Positions 6,882-13,326 of a stretch of 13,326 bases of DNA are shown here, piece by piece (the first letter of the stretch is position 1; each line of letters begins with the position of its first letter). The position numbers and the translations under genes were made by a program. Under the pieces are notes generated by a model that saw nothing but the letters and a program-made list of their open reading frames with translations, did not search any database and was not told the DNA's origin. The stretch covers positions 1 through 13,326 of the forward strand of contig RFHX01000142.1 in assembly GCA_003695725.1 (NCBI GenBank). The letters run 5' to 3'. Source of the stretch: J061 sp003695725 [NCBI: Candidatus Schekmanbacteria bacterium] (GTDB lineage Bacteria; Schekmanbacteria; GWA2-38-11).

Positions 6882-8252
6882 ATGTCTCAATGGAAAAAAA
6901 TCTTTTCCATTCCAAATATTATAAGAAATCTGATTATCAGTATAATTGCGATTTTTATTACTCTATATTTTTATTACAGTCCTTCCTTTAATACAGCAAG
7001 CATTGAAGATAAAAGAAGTGAAAGACTATTTATGCAGGATAAGGGAAAAGATTCGGAGAGTAATCGATTGGATGGTGATAGAGATGTTTCAAATAAAGAT
7101 TATGAACTGTTTTATTTAGAAGGATTGAGAAAATATTCAGAAGGAGACCTTCAACGCGCAGTAGAGCTCTTAGAACAAGCGGCAAAAATTAAAGAAACTG
7201 ATGAAGTGAATAAATCTTTGCAGAAAATTTATAATCTTTTGGCTCTACAGAATTTGAATGAGGGCAAATACAAGGAAGCGCATAATTTCTATGATAAAGC
7301 CATTGAAATTTCCCCAACGAAGGCGCTCATTTTAGAAAAAGCAAATGCTTATTCAATGATGGGAGAATTGGACAGCGCACTGAATTTTTTGAAAGAGTAT
7401 GAAAAAAGTTTTGGAAATGATGCTGATTATTTGGCTCTTCTTGCCGGTATTTTAGACGAAATGGGAAAGCCTGCGGAGGCATATGAATATCTTGATAACG
7501 ACAACGATTTTCTGAATTTGAGCGCTTCTGCTCAAATAATAAAGCGGAGGATTGAGAATAGATATTCTATAAATGAGTATAATGTTGAAAGAGGGAAGAC
7601 TGTTTTGCAATTATCAACAGATTTGACTTATAGCAAACTTTTTGAAAAATATCTCTATTCTATGGCAGGTGAAATTGCTTCTATTCTCTCCTCTGCGTAT
7701 GGAATAAATGCAGATAAACAACTCAATTTGAAGTTGTCTTCTTCTAATGAATATTCACTGCCTCCAAAATTGGGATTTGATGTTTCAAATATGGATACAA
7801 TCTATCTACAAACTGAAATGCTGGAAGATAGAGAGTTTCAGAGAAAGATTAAGTATTTTCTTACAAAAAAGATGCTTTCTTCATTGGTAAAGAATAATAG
7901 CCAAAACCTTCTTTTCGAAGGCATAGCTTTGAAAACTGCGCAGTATTCTTTTTGGGCAAATGAAGATAGAGATTACATAAATAATATTCCAGAAAGTTAT
8001 TTTTCAGAAGTGCTTGAATCAAATGAATTTCCGTCAGAAAAGGGTGAATCTGCCATCTATCGTATTTTATCAAATGTCTTTGTGGATTTCATACTTCTCG
8101 ATACTTCAGGAAAGGGATTGATTGATATTATGGCGAAACTTAAAGAAGGAGTGTCCCTGAAAACTGCTTTGATAGAAGTCACAGGCATACCTGAAAATAG
8201 TGCCGTCTCAAAGTGGATAAATTATTATAAGGAAAAGACAGGACAGGTATAA
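6882..8252 (+). CDS. Membrane-anchored TPR protein with degenerate peptidase-MA-like domain
   Basis: 456 aa. An uncleaved N-terminal anchor spans about residues 14-33 (IIRNLIISIIAIFITLYFYY), then a charged linker, then TPR-type helical repeats at about 73-215 (e.g. YLEGLRKYSEGDLQRAVELL; LNEGKYKEAHNFYDKAIEIS). The remainder (about 230-456) follows the layout of peptidase-MA-like gluzincin domains that often follow TPRs. There is a region for beta strands, then KYFLTKKMLSSLV (324-336) where such enzymes have R-H-E-L-T-H, then FEGIA (345-349) where they have N-E-G-L-A, then a C-terminal helical part ending in G-x-x-x-x-x-A-x-x-x-x-x-W. The zinc-binding H-E-x-x-H is replaced by Y325-F-L-T-K329, so the domain is probably catalytically dead. 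The likely orientation places the bulk of the protein in the periplasm. It may act as a scaffold with the small membrane protein encoded just upstream. Confidence 0.65.
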   Translation: MSQWKKIFSIPNIIRNLIISIIAIFITLYFYYSPSFNTASIEDKRSERLFMQDKGKDSESNRLDGDRDVSNKDYELFYLEGLRKYSEGDLQRAVELLEQAAKIKETDEVNKSLQKIYNLLALQNLNEGKYKEAHNFYDKAIEISPTKALILEKANAYSMMGELDSALNFLKEYEKSFGNDADYLALLAGILDEMGKPAEAYEYLDNDNDFLNLSASAQIIKRRIENRYSINEYNVERGKTVLQLSTDLTYSKLFEKYLYSMAGEIASILSSAYGINADKQLNLKLSSSNEYSLPPKLGFDVSNMDTIYLQTEMLEDREFQRKIKYFLTKKMLSSLVKNNSQNLLFEGIALKTAQYSFWANEDRDYINNIPESYFSEVLESNEFPSEKGESAIYRILSNVFVDFILLDTSGKGLIDIMAKLKEGVSLKTALIEVTGIPENSAVSKWINYYKEKTGQV

Positions 8253-8282
8253 AAAACAAAATCCCTTTTCTTGCGTAATCCC

Positions 8283-8840
8283 TTAAGCTCTTTCTATATA
8301 AGACTTTGTCCGTGTATCAATCTTTAAAAGGTCTCCTTCTTTAATAAAAAGGGGGACCTTTACAACCAGCCCTGTTTCAAGCGTGGCATTTTTTGTTGCA
8401 CCGCTGACGGTATCTCCCTTTACTGCCGGTTCCGTTTCTGTAACTTTGAGTACAACTTTGAGTGGGACTTCTATATTTATGGGGTTGCCTTCAAAAAGAA
8501 GCACTTTGATTTGGTCTCCTTCTTTGAGAAACCAGCGATTATCTCCGATGGCTTCTTCTGACATCTGAAATTGTTCATATGTATCGTTTTCCATAAAGTG
8601 GTATTGTCCTGAATCAGCATAAAGGAATTGGGCGTTTTTTTGTTCAAAATCGGGTTCATCAAAAGTTTCACCCGAGTTGTAAACCCTTTCAATGACGGCG
8701 CCTGTTTGAAGGTTTTTGAGCTTGACCCTTATTGTTGCTCCTCTTCTTGCCATCTTTGTATGTTGAATATCTGTTATTTCAAAAAGTCCTTCCGGAAGTT
8801 TGAGCTTCAATCCTCTTCTAAAATCTGCTGTTGAAATCAT
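8283..8840 (-). CDS. efp: Elongation factor P
   Basis: 185 aa, the family's standard length. EF-P binds the ribosome between the P and E sites and relieves stalling at polyproline stretches. All three beta-barrel domains are present. Domain I starts STADFRRGLKLKL, domain II carries YADSGQYHFMENDTYEQ, and domain III contains TEPAVKGDT and ends IDTRTKSYIERA. The loop I tip reads KMARRGAT. Arg33 occupies the position of E. coli Lys34 (PGKGQ), so EpmA-type beta-lysylation is not possible. Arg-type EF-Ps can be rhamnosylated by EarP, but no such gene is in view and the flanking residues differ from the classical SGRNAA tip. GTAAGGAG precedes the ATG by about 13 bases, slightly far. The gene converges on the TPR gene with 30 bases between stops. 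Confidence 0.96.
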   Translation of the reverse strand: MISTADFRRGLKLKLPEGLFEITDIQHTKMARRGATIRVKLKNLQTGAVIERVYNSGETFDEPDFEQKNAQFLYADSGQYHFMENDTYEQFQMSEEAIGDNRWFLKEGDQIKVLLFEGNPINIEVPLKVVLKVTETEPAVKGDTVSGATKNATLETGLVVKVPLFIKEGDLLKIDTRTKSYIERA

Positions 8841-8901
8841 CTTTTAAATAATCTCCTTACTTATTAGTCTTACATTCAATCATTTTTATTTTTTTGCAAT
8901 T

Positions 8902-8929
8902 CATTTATCAGATGCACAGAGCTTGTCAA
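8902..8929 (-). promoter_or_regulatory. Candidate promoter for efp
   Basis: On the minus strand a perfect TTGACA -35 reads from 8929 to 8924. After a 16-base spacer comes TAAATG (8907-8902), a poor -10 (three of six). This lies in the 113-base gap upstream of efp and would give a leader of about 55 bases. It would allow efp to be transcribed independently of the gene upstream of it. Confidence 0.35.
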
Positions 8930-8953
8930 GTTTTTCAAATCTGTATTTGATTA

Positions 8954-9691
8954 TTATGCCAATGCTTTGAAGAACTTGACAAAGTTCTCTTCGCCATAGA
9001 CATTACGAATTACTTTTCCCATTCTGTCAGTATCTCTCATTCCTGCCATTTGCGCTCGTATTCTTGATTCCTGTTGATTTTTCAGCTCTTCTCCGCCGAT
9101 TTCTGCTTCTTTGAAAATTTTTACCCAAAGTTTGATATATTCAGAAGCTAATCCTTGGACTGTTGAGGAATTATCGATAGTTGTTTCGGCAATCATAAAA
9201 ACCGGAGATGTATGTGTGCGCACCCATGTAGTCCATTCATAAAAGGGAATCACATTCAACCCCTTATTCTTTGCATAGTCCTGAAGGATTGGAGTGAATG
9301 GGTCAAGATATTTCATTGTAAACTCATAATCGGTGACCAAATCAAAGCCGAATGAAAAATCCGTATCAAAATAGTAAGTGCCGTCTTTTGCGATAACGGT
9401 ATTGATTCCCCATGATGGGACTTTTCGTGAAAAATCAGGACGGATTATAAACAATTCCGCATCAGTAACGATTTGATTGTTGCGGTGCGCAACAGGTATT
9501 CCATCTCCAAATTTAAAATGCACTTGTGCCACAGTGCTGATTCCTTCAGCCGTATATTTTTTTATGCTTCCTCCATCTTTTCCATCAGGAAGCTTTAATG
9601 TTTCGATATCTTCAAGCCCTTCCACTTTTCTTAACTCGATTTCTTTAGAAAGTACTTCGAAACAATATTCCGGCAATGAGTTTATGCCCAT
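8954..9691 (-). CDS. Putative bilin-reductase/RCC-reductase-like protein
   Basis: 245 aa, preceded by AAAGGAG (9699-9705) at seven-base spacing. No close family is recognised with certainty. The layout, length and motifs resemble ferredoxin-dependent bilin reductases (PcyA/PebA type) and red chlorophyll catabolite reductase. IIRPDFSRKVPSWGINTV (82-99) parallels the F-P-R-P-E-Y-x-L-P-x-F-G-x-D-L-V strand pair. EWTTWVRTHTSPVFMI (152-167) parallels the W-x-x-x-F-S-x-x-x-x-F-x-R strand. The C-terminal helix ending QMAGMRDTDRMGKVIRNVYG then EENFVKFFKAL matches the Q-x-x-Y-x-x-x-x-x-D-x-x-R-x-x-x-x-x-x-F-G-x-x-W-x-x-x-F ending. Asn97 sits where PcyA has its catalytic Asp105. No signal peptide or membrane span. 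No haem oxygenase or phytochrome gene is nearby to explain a bilin substrate. That it is a real gene is near certain; the family call is inference. Confidence 0.5.
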   Translation of the reverse strand: MGINSLPEYCFEVLSKEIELRKVEGLEDIETLKLPDGKDGGSIKKYTAEGISTVAQVHFKFGDGIPVAHRNNQIVTDAELFIIRPDFSRKVPSWGINTVIAKDGTYYFDTDFSFGFDLVTDYEFTMKYLDPFTPILQDYAKNKGLNVIPFYEWTTWVRTHTSPVFMIAETTIDNSSTVQGLASEYIKLWVKIFKEAEIGGEELKNQQESRIRAQMAGMRDTDRMGKVIRNVYGEENFVKFFKALA

Positions 9692-10035
9692 TTTTAGTCT
9701 CCTTTGAATGAGTTATAAAATTTCTATAAAGATTGAATTAGTTGATTAATCGTTTGAAGATTAATTACTACATAATTGGATATATGTCCAAGACAAGGTT
9801 TTAGAAAAGAATCCTCATCGAGTAAAATAGTTGAAAGAAAGCCAAACCTGAGCGGAAGCTTCTATGAGTAATTTGTTATTCGGGTAAAGGGCAGTACTGT
9901 TTTTAAAGTTGTAAAGAAACCCTCCCATTTTAATTTACGGGCAATAGAAGCTTCTCTACCAAACACATCTTTTTATGTAATCATTCCTTTATTACATTAT
10001 CTAATCGACTCATCGCACCACAGTGTGAGACAACA
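9692..10035. other. 344-bp gap between genes, no coding potential seen
   Basis: Apart from the ribosome site of the downstream minus-strand gene (9699-9705), nothing coding is visible. A minus-strand TATAGA (9728-9723) and TATAAC (9717-9712) are possible -10 boxes for that gene, without good -35 boxes. The gap also holds an 11-base inverted repeat pair at 9855 and 9944. No clear terminator for the large lipoprotein gene could be identified. Confidence 0.5.
9855..9954. repeat. Inverted repeat pair with HindIII-like palindromic core
   Basis: GAAGCTTCTAT at 9855-9865 is the exact reverse complement of ATAGAAGCTTC at 9944-9954. Both contain the 8-base palindrome GAAGCTTC (10 bases, AGAAGCTTCT, at 9946-9955). 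The arms enclose 78 bases with a small CAGTACTG palindrome. The pair could form a long-range stem, be two copies of a dimeric-regulator site, or mark the ends of a tiny mobile-element remnant. Confidence 0.4.
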
Positions 10036-12828
10036 CTATTTCACTGTTACTTTCTTAGATGCCTTTATGTTGTTCTCCTCGTTCGATTCTGCAACAACAT
10101 TCTTACTGTCGCATTGAACCTTTATATAATACTTGCCGGGGTCCTCATTAACTTTCCATCTATATTTGACAACACGACTTTGTTTCTTCTTTAAGCCCTT
10201 TACCCGTGTGACCCCAACGACTATATCTCCATCAGTTATACTGCTGTCATTATTTGATGAGAGATAGAATTTGGCAGTCGATGAAGATGCCTTTTTCTTA
10301 CCAATATTTTTAATCACAGCTTTTATGGTAGCTTTCTTCTTTTTAATCTTCCTTGGGCATTTAATTTTTTTAACTATAAGGTCAGGTGATTTTTTTAAAA
10401 GTGGAGCAGCGGATACTGTTACAGTAAAAGTCTTGTCTTCAATAGTTATAGTGCCCGTGATGGTATTTGCACTCGTATTGGGCGCAACTGTATATGTGAT
10501 GACACCATTCCCTGAACCGCTCGTAGCCGATGTTATGGTTATCCACGAATCATTGCTCGCAGCTGTCCAATCACATCCTTCTGAAGTCGTGACTGTCAAA
10601 TTACCCGTACCGCCTGTTGAATCAAAAGAAGCGCCGTCATCTGAAAGTCCGTATGTGCAAGTTCCAATCATTGCAACAAAGACATCTGTTCCTCCTGCGA
10701 AGCTTTCCTGAATGGATGAGGTCGTGGGGAAGTCAGAAGACCAAGTATAACCTGTTGCAAAAGCATTACCTTCGCCGTCCACTGCAATGCCATAACCACC
10801 ATATTCATCATCACTTCCACCGAGGTATGTGGAATAAACGAGTGCTGTGCCTGATGCATTTATCTTTGTAACAAAGGCATCAGCTTCGAAATGAGTTCCT
10901 CCTGCCAAGCTTTGCTGAATGGGTGAAGCCGTAGGAAAGTCAGAAGAAGAAGTATTACCTGTCACATAAGCATTACCTTCGCTGTCCACTGCAATACCAT
11001 AACCTCGATCCCAACCATTTCCACCGAGATATGTGGAATAAACGAGTGCAGTGCCTGATGCATTTATCTTTGTAACAAAGGCATCAATTCCTCCTGCCGA
11101 ATCTTCCTGAATGGGTGAAGCCGTAGGAAAGTCAGAAGAAAAAGTATAACCTGTCACATAGGCATTACCTTCGCTGTCCACTGCAATACCACGACCGTAA
11201 TCCCTATGAATAGCACCACCGAGGTATGTGGAATAAACGAGTGCAGTACCAGATGCATTTATCTTTGTAACAAAGGCATCTTCTCCTTCTCCTCCCAAGC
11301 TTTTCTGAATAGGTGAAGCCGTAGGAAAATCAGAAGACCAAGTATTACCTGTTACATAAGCATTATCTTTGCTGTCCACTGCAATGCCATAACCTTTATC
11401 CTCCTCATTTCCACCGAGATATGTGGAATAAACAATGTCAGTGCCTGAGGCATTTATCTTTGTAACAAAGGCATCTTCTCCTCCTGCCCAGTTTTTCTGA
11501 ATAGGTGAAGCCGTGGGAAAGTTAGAAGACAAAGTATAACCTGTCACATAGGCATTACCTTCGCTGTCCACTGCAATGCCATAACCGTTATCTTCACTTC
11601 CACCACCGAGATATGTAGAATAAACGAGTGCAGTGCCTGATGCATTTATTTTTGTAACAAAGGCATCACTCTGTCCTCCCCAGTTTTTCTGAATAGGTGA
11701 AGCCGTAGGAAAGTCATAAGACCAAGTATAACCTGTCACATAGGCATTACCTTCACTGTCCACTGCAATGCCATAACCGTGATCCTCATCATTTCCACCG
11801 AGATATGTGGAATAAACAAGGGCAGTGCCTGATGCATTTATCTTTGTAACAAAGGCATCATAATCATCAGTTCCTGCTGCCAAGCTTCCCTGAATTGGTG
11901 AAGCCGTAGGAAAGTCAAAAGAATAAGTTTCACCTGTCACATAGACATTACCTTCACTGTCCACTGCAATGCCATAACCATAATCCCCATCACTTCCACC
12001 AAGGTATGTGGAATAGGAAAGCTGAGGATCGATAATGATCGGATAGTCTTTGTTGTAGGATGCTATACGAAAACCATAAATGATAGGATCGCCATGATCC
12101 ATTGGGGAACTCTCAACGACATCCTTTTCTATGACAAACTCACATCTTACATCAATTCTCTTCCCCCCGATCTCCTGATAGGCAACAGGCTTCGTAAACT
12201 TTATGTCCCCATACTCAGTTGATAACTCAAGCTCTCCTGTATCGATTACCTTAACTCCTTTTGCACCTTCAAATGACATCTTTATATCAGATACCTTCCC
12301 CGACGGTTTCACTGTAAACAACTTTTCTACATTGTTGCCGTATGCCTTAAGTTTAAGCTCAACTCCGTCATAGACTTCACCAAGATTGATCTCATTATAT
12401 GTCGATAAGTTTGTCTGCCATTTATCCTTGTCTCGCCCTCTAAAGTAATTGACCTTTGTAAGCGCTTTATCCTCACCAACAGGCTTGGAAGATTTGGCAT
12501 GAATGAGTTTTTCCTTTAGATAAACTGACTTTACATTCCCCTCATATTTCCCTTCTCTCTTAATCAAACCATATCCGATTTCTCCATCATTGGTGATATA
12601 TACAGTTCCTGCAAAGGTGTTGGCATAATACATCACCTCTTTAGGCAACTGCCCGCGGTTCTCTATGAATGGAATCTGAAGTGTTGCCGTCTTCGCAATT
12701 ATTGCTCTCTTATCAAGCTGTGTATCCTTGGCAACTAAAGGTTGGCTTCTGTATATCGAACAAGCAGAAAAAACAAAAAGAGATAATAAAACCACTACGG
12801 CACAACATAAACGAATTGATTTTGACAT
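10036..12828 (-). CDS. Surface lipoprotein: DUF7948-like domain, seven SBBP repeats, BACON and CARDB domains
   Basis: 930 aa, with GGAGGA (12835-12840) six bases before the ATG. A basic start, a hydrophobic run and FSAC at 20-23 form a near-standard lipobox, with Cys23 as the lipidation site. The N-domain (about 50-270) opens with FIENRGQLPKEVMYYA, typical of the DUF7948 domain that precedes SBBP propellers, and ends at IIDPQLSYS. Residues 272-720 contain exactly seven SBBP repeats of 57-68 residues, each YSTYLGG...GYGIAVDSEGNAYVTG...FPTASPIQ...DAFVTKIN, forming one seven-bladed beta-propeller. About 722-806 is BACON-like (ASFDSTGGTGNLTVTTS; CDWTAASNDSWITI). About 810-930 is a CARDB domain (PDLIVKKIKCP; ESNEENNIKASKKVTV) with a heavy Lys content. 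Probably a cell-envelope protein for binding or adhesion. No active-site motif was seen. Confidence 0.88.
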   Translation of the reverse strand: MSKSIRLCCAVVVLLSLFVFSACSIYRSQPLVAKDTQLDKRAIIAKTATLQIPFIENRGQLPKEVMYYANTFAGTVYITNDGEIGYGLIKREGKYEGNVKSVYLKEKLIHAKSSKPVGEDKALTKVNYFRGRDKDKWQTNLSTYNEINLGEVYDGVELKLKAYGNNVEKLFTVKPSGKVSDIKMSFEGAKGVKVIDTGELELSTEYGDIKFTKPVAYQEIGGKRIDVRCEFVIEKDVVESSPMDHGDPIIYGFRIASYNKDYPIIIDPQLSYSTYLGGSDGDYGYGIAVDSEGNVYVTGETYSFDFPTASPIQGSLAAGTDDYDAFVTKINASGTALVYSTYLGGNDEDHGYGIAVDSEGNAYVTGYTWSYDFPTASPIQKNWGGQSDAFVTKINASGTALVYSTYLGGGSEDNGYGIAVDSEGNAYVTGYTLSSNFPTASPIQKNWAGGEDAFVTKINASGTDIVYSTYLGGNEEDKGYGIAVDSKDNAYVTGNTWSSDFPTASPIQKSLGGEGEDAFVTKINASGTALVYSTYLGGAIHRDYGRGIAVDSEGNAYVTGYTFSSDFPTASPIQEDSAGGIDAFVTKINASGTALVYSTYLGGNGWDRGYGIAVDSEGNAYVTGNTSSSDFPTASPIQQSLAGGTHFEADAFVTKINASGTALVYSTYLGGSDDEYGGYGIAVDGEGNAFATGYTWSSDFPTTSSIQESFAGGTDVFVAMIGTCTYGLSDDGASFDSTGGTGNLTVTTSEGCDWTAASNDSWITITSATSGSGNGVITYTVAPNTSANTITGTITIEDKTFTVTVSAAPLLKKSPDLIVKKIKCPRKIKKKKATIKAVIKNIGKKKASSSTAKFYLSSNNDSSITDGDIVVGVTRVKGLKKKQSRVVKYRWKVNEDPGKYYIKVQCDSKNVVAESNEENNIKASKKVTVK
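10666..12015 (-). repeat. Seven tandem ~192-204-bp DNA repeats encoding the SBBP propeller
   Basis: On the minus strand the YSTYLGG codons start at 12015, 11814, 11622, 11430, 11235, 11040 and 10836, giving repeat lengths of 201, 192, 192, 195, 195 and 204 bases, plus a shortened seventh of about 171. Segments encoding DAFVTKINASGTALVYSTYLGG and GIAVDSEGNAYVTG are almost identical at the DNA level among repeats 2-6, while the linker after YSTYLGG and the region after SPIQ vary. This indicates recent duplication or ongoing homogenisation. Confidence 0.9.
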
Positions 12829-13060
12829 CTAATATCCTCCAATTATTTATATTCAAAAAATGCAAAATTTCGAATATTATGCAATATCGATGTCATTTAA
12901 TTCATTTCAATTTATTTAACTATCATTTTGCTTATCATATTGATATTGAAAATAAAGTAAAAAATTAAACTACCTTCCAAAATTGCTGCAACTGCTAGGT
13001 AAAAAATTTAGTGACCTAAGTAATATTTTTGGTTGGCATAAAAGAGAGGAGGTAGCAGTT

Positions 13061-13306
13061 ATGGTTTGTAGGATAAGATTCAGGTTTCACATTTTACAAA
13101 ATAGCGTCTTTCTTTATAAGACTGAAAGAGGACAACCTTTATTATTCTTTGAGCAAGAAAACTTCAAATCTCCCAAGAAAATCATTACCAACAGAATCAG
13201 ATACTATAATCAACATAGGGAAAATTCATCATTTGATAATAAATTTCCATTGAAACATCTCAAAAAGAAGAAAGAATTAGCAGACCACAATATTAGCTAC
13301 AATTAG
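13061..13306 (+). CDS. Possible small basic protein, function unknown
   Basis: An ATG at 13061 is preceded by AGGAGGT (13047-13053) at ideal seven-base spacing and opens an 81-codon frame ending at TAG 13304-13306. The frame is also open further upstream to a TTG at 12983, but the ribosome site favours 13061. The product is strongly basic (IRFRF; SPKKIITNRIRYY; KHLKKKKEL), with a mildly hydrophobic N-terminal third. There is no signal peptide and no recognised domain. The region is AT-rich and the composition could be that of translated noncoding DNA, so the ribosome site is the main evidence. It is divergent from the lipoprotein gene. Confidence 0.35.
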   Translation: MVCRIRFRFHILQNSVFLYKTERGQPLLFFEQENFKSPKKIITNRIRYYNQHRENSSFDNKFPLKHLKKKKELADHNISYN

Positions 13307-13326
13307 TTCTGAAAGTGGTATAAAAA

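Noticed and set aside
8253-8282. Bidirectional terminator between the convergent TPR and efp genes
   Set aside because: Only 30 bases with short A and T runs; no convincing GC-rich inverted repeat is visible.
10271-10871. Plus-strand frames of 84-146 aa across the SBBP lipoprotein gene
   Set aside because: These are antisense to the BACON, CARDB and last-blade coding region and only reflect its repeat and Lys-rich codon pattern.
10666-12015. CRISPR-like array or minisatellite
   Set aside because: Repeat units of about 192-204 bases stay in frame and encode propeller blades; there are no short repeats with unique spacers.
12669-12968. 99-aa plus-strand frame across the lipoprotein start
   Set aside because: It is antisense to the signal peptide and N-domain and continues into AT-rich intergenic DNA; no ribosome site or recognisable motif.

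Overview
The window looks like chromosomal DNA from an AT-rich, Gram-negative-type bacterium. One protein has a lipoprotein signal and another a Sec signal peptide. The secreted proteins are built from LVIVD, SBBP, BACON, TIG and CARDB modules, which are common in Deltaproteobacteria-like and uncultured anaerobic lineages. The exact phylum cannot be fixed from the sequence. No tRNA, rRNA, CRISPR array, intact insertion sequence or phage module was seen.

Layout. (1) 1-85 may hold the last codons of an upstream gene. (2) 156-2567 (+) encodes a secreted LVIVD-repeat beta-propeller protein with about 14 repeat units and a Lys-rich TIG-like tail. (3) 2568-3035 is a gene-free gap with decayed minus-strand coding remnants (one resembles DUF2283) and three evenly spaced ATGACC motifs. 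(4) 3036-6225 (+) is a tight cluster: B12-domain-less methylmalonyl-CoA mutase large subunit, methylmalonyl-CoA epimerase and mannose-1-phosphate guanylyltransferase. (5) 6226-6635 is a second gap ending in a promoter-like TATAAT. (6) 6636-8252 (+) is a two-gene unit: an 81-aa membrane protein abutting a membrane-anchored TPR protein whose C-terminus looks like a peptidase-MA domain without its zinc ligands. (7) 8283-9691 (-) holds elongation factor P and, upstream of it, a 245-aa protein that I tentatively relate to ferredoxin-dependent bilin reductases and red chlorophyll catabolite reductase. (8) 9692-10035 has no gene but contains an 11-bp inverted repeat. (9) 10036-12828 (-) encodes a large lipoprotein with a DUF7948-like N-domain, exactly seven SBBP repeats, a BACON-like domain and a CARDB domain. 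(10) 13061-13306 may encode a small basic protein behind a near-perfect Shine-Dalgarno.

How the genes fit together. The mutase and epimerase are consecutive steps in interconverting succinyl-CoA, (R)- and (S)-methylmalonyl-CoA (propionate metabolism). The mutase needs a separate cobalamin-binding subunit that is not in this window. The guanylyltransferase makes GDP-mannose for polysaccharide or glycan synthesis and is probably only co-transcribed. The two large secreted proteins are unrelated propellers with similar architecture: an export signal, a propeller, then Lys-rich immunoglobulin-like C-terminal modules. The most unusual items are the bilin-reductase-like protein and the apparent pseudo-peptidase TPR protein with its small membrane partner.
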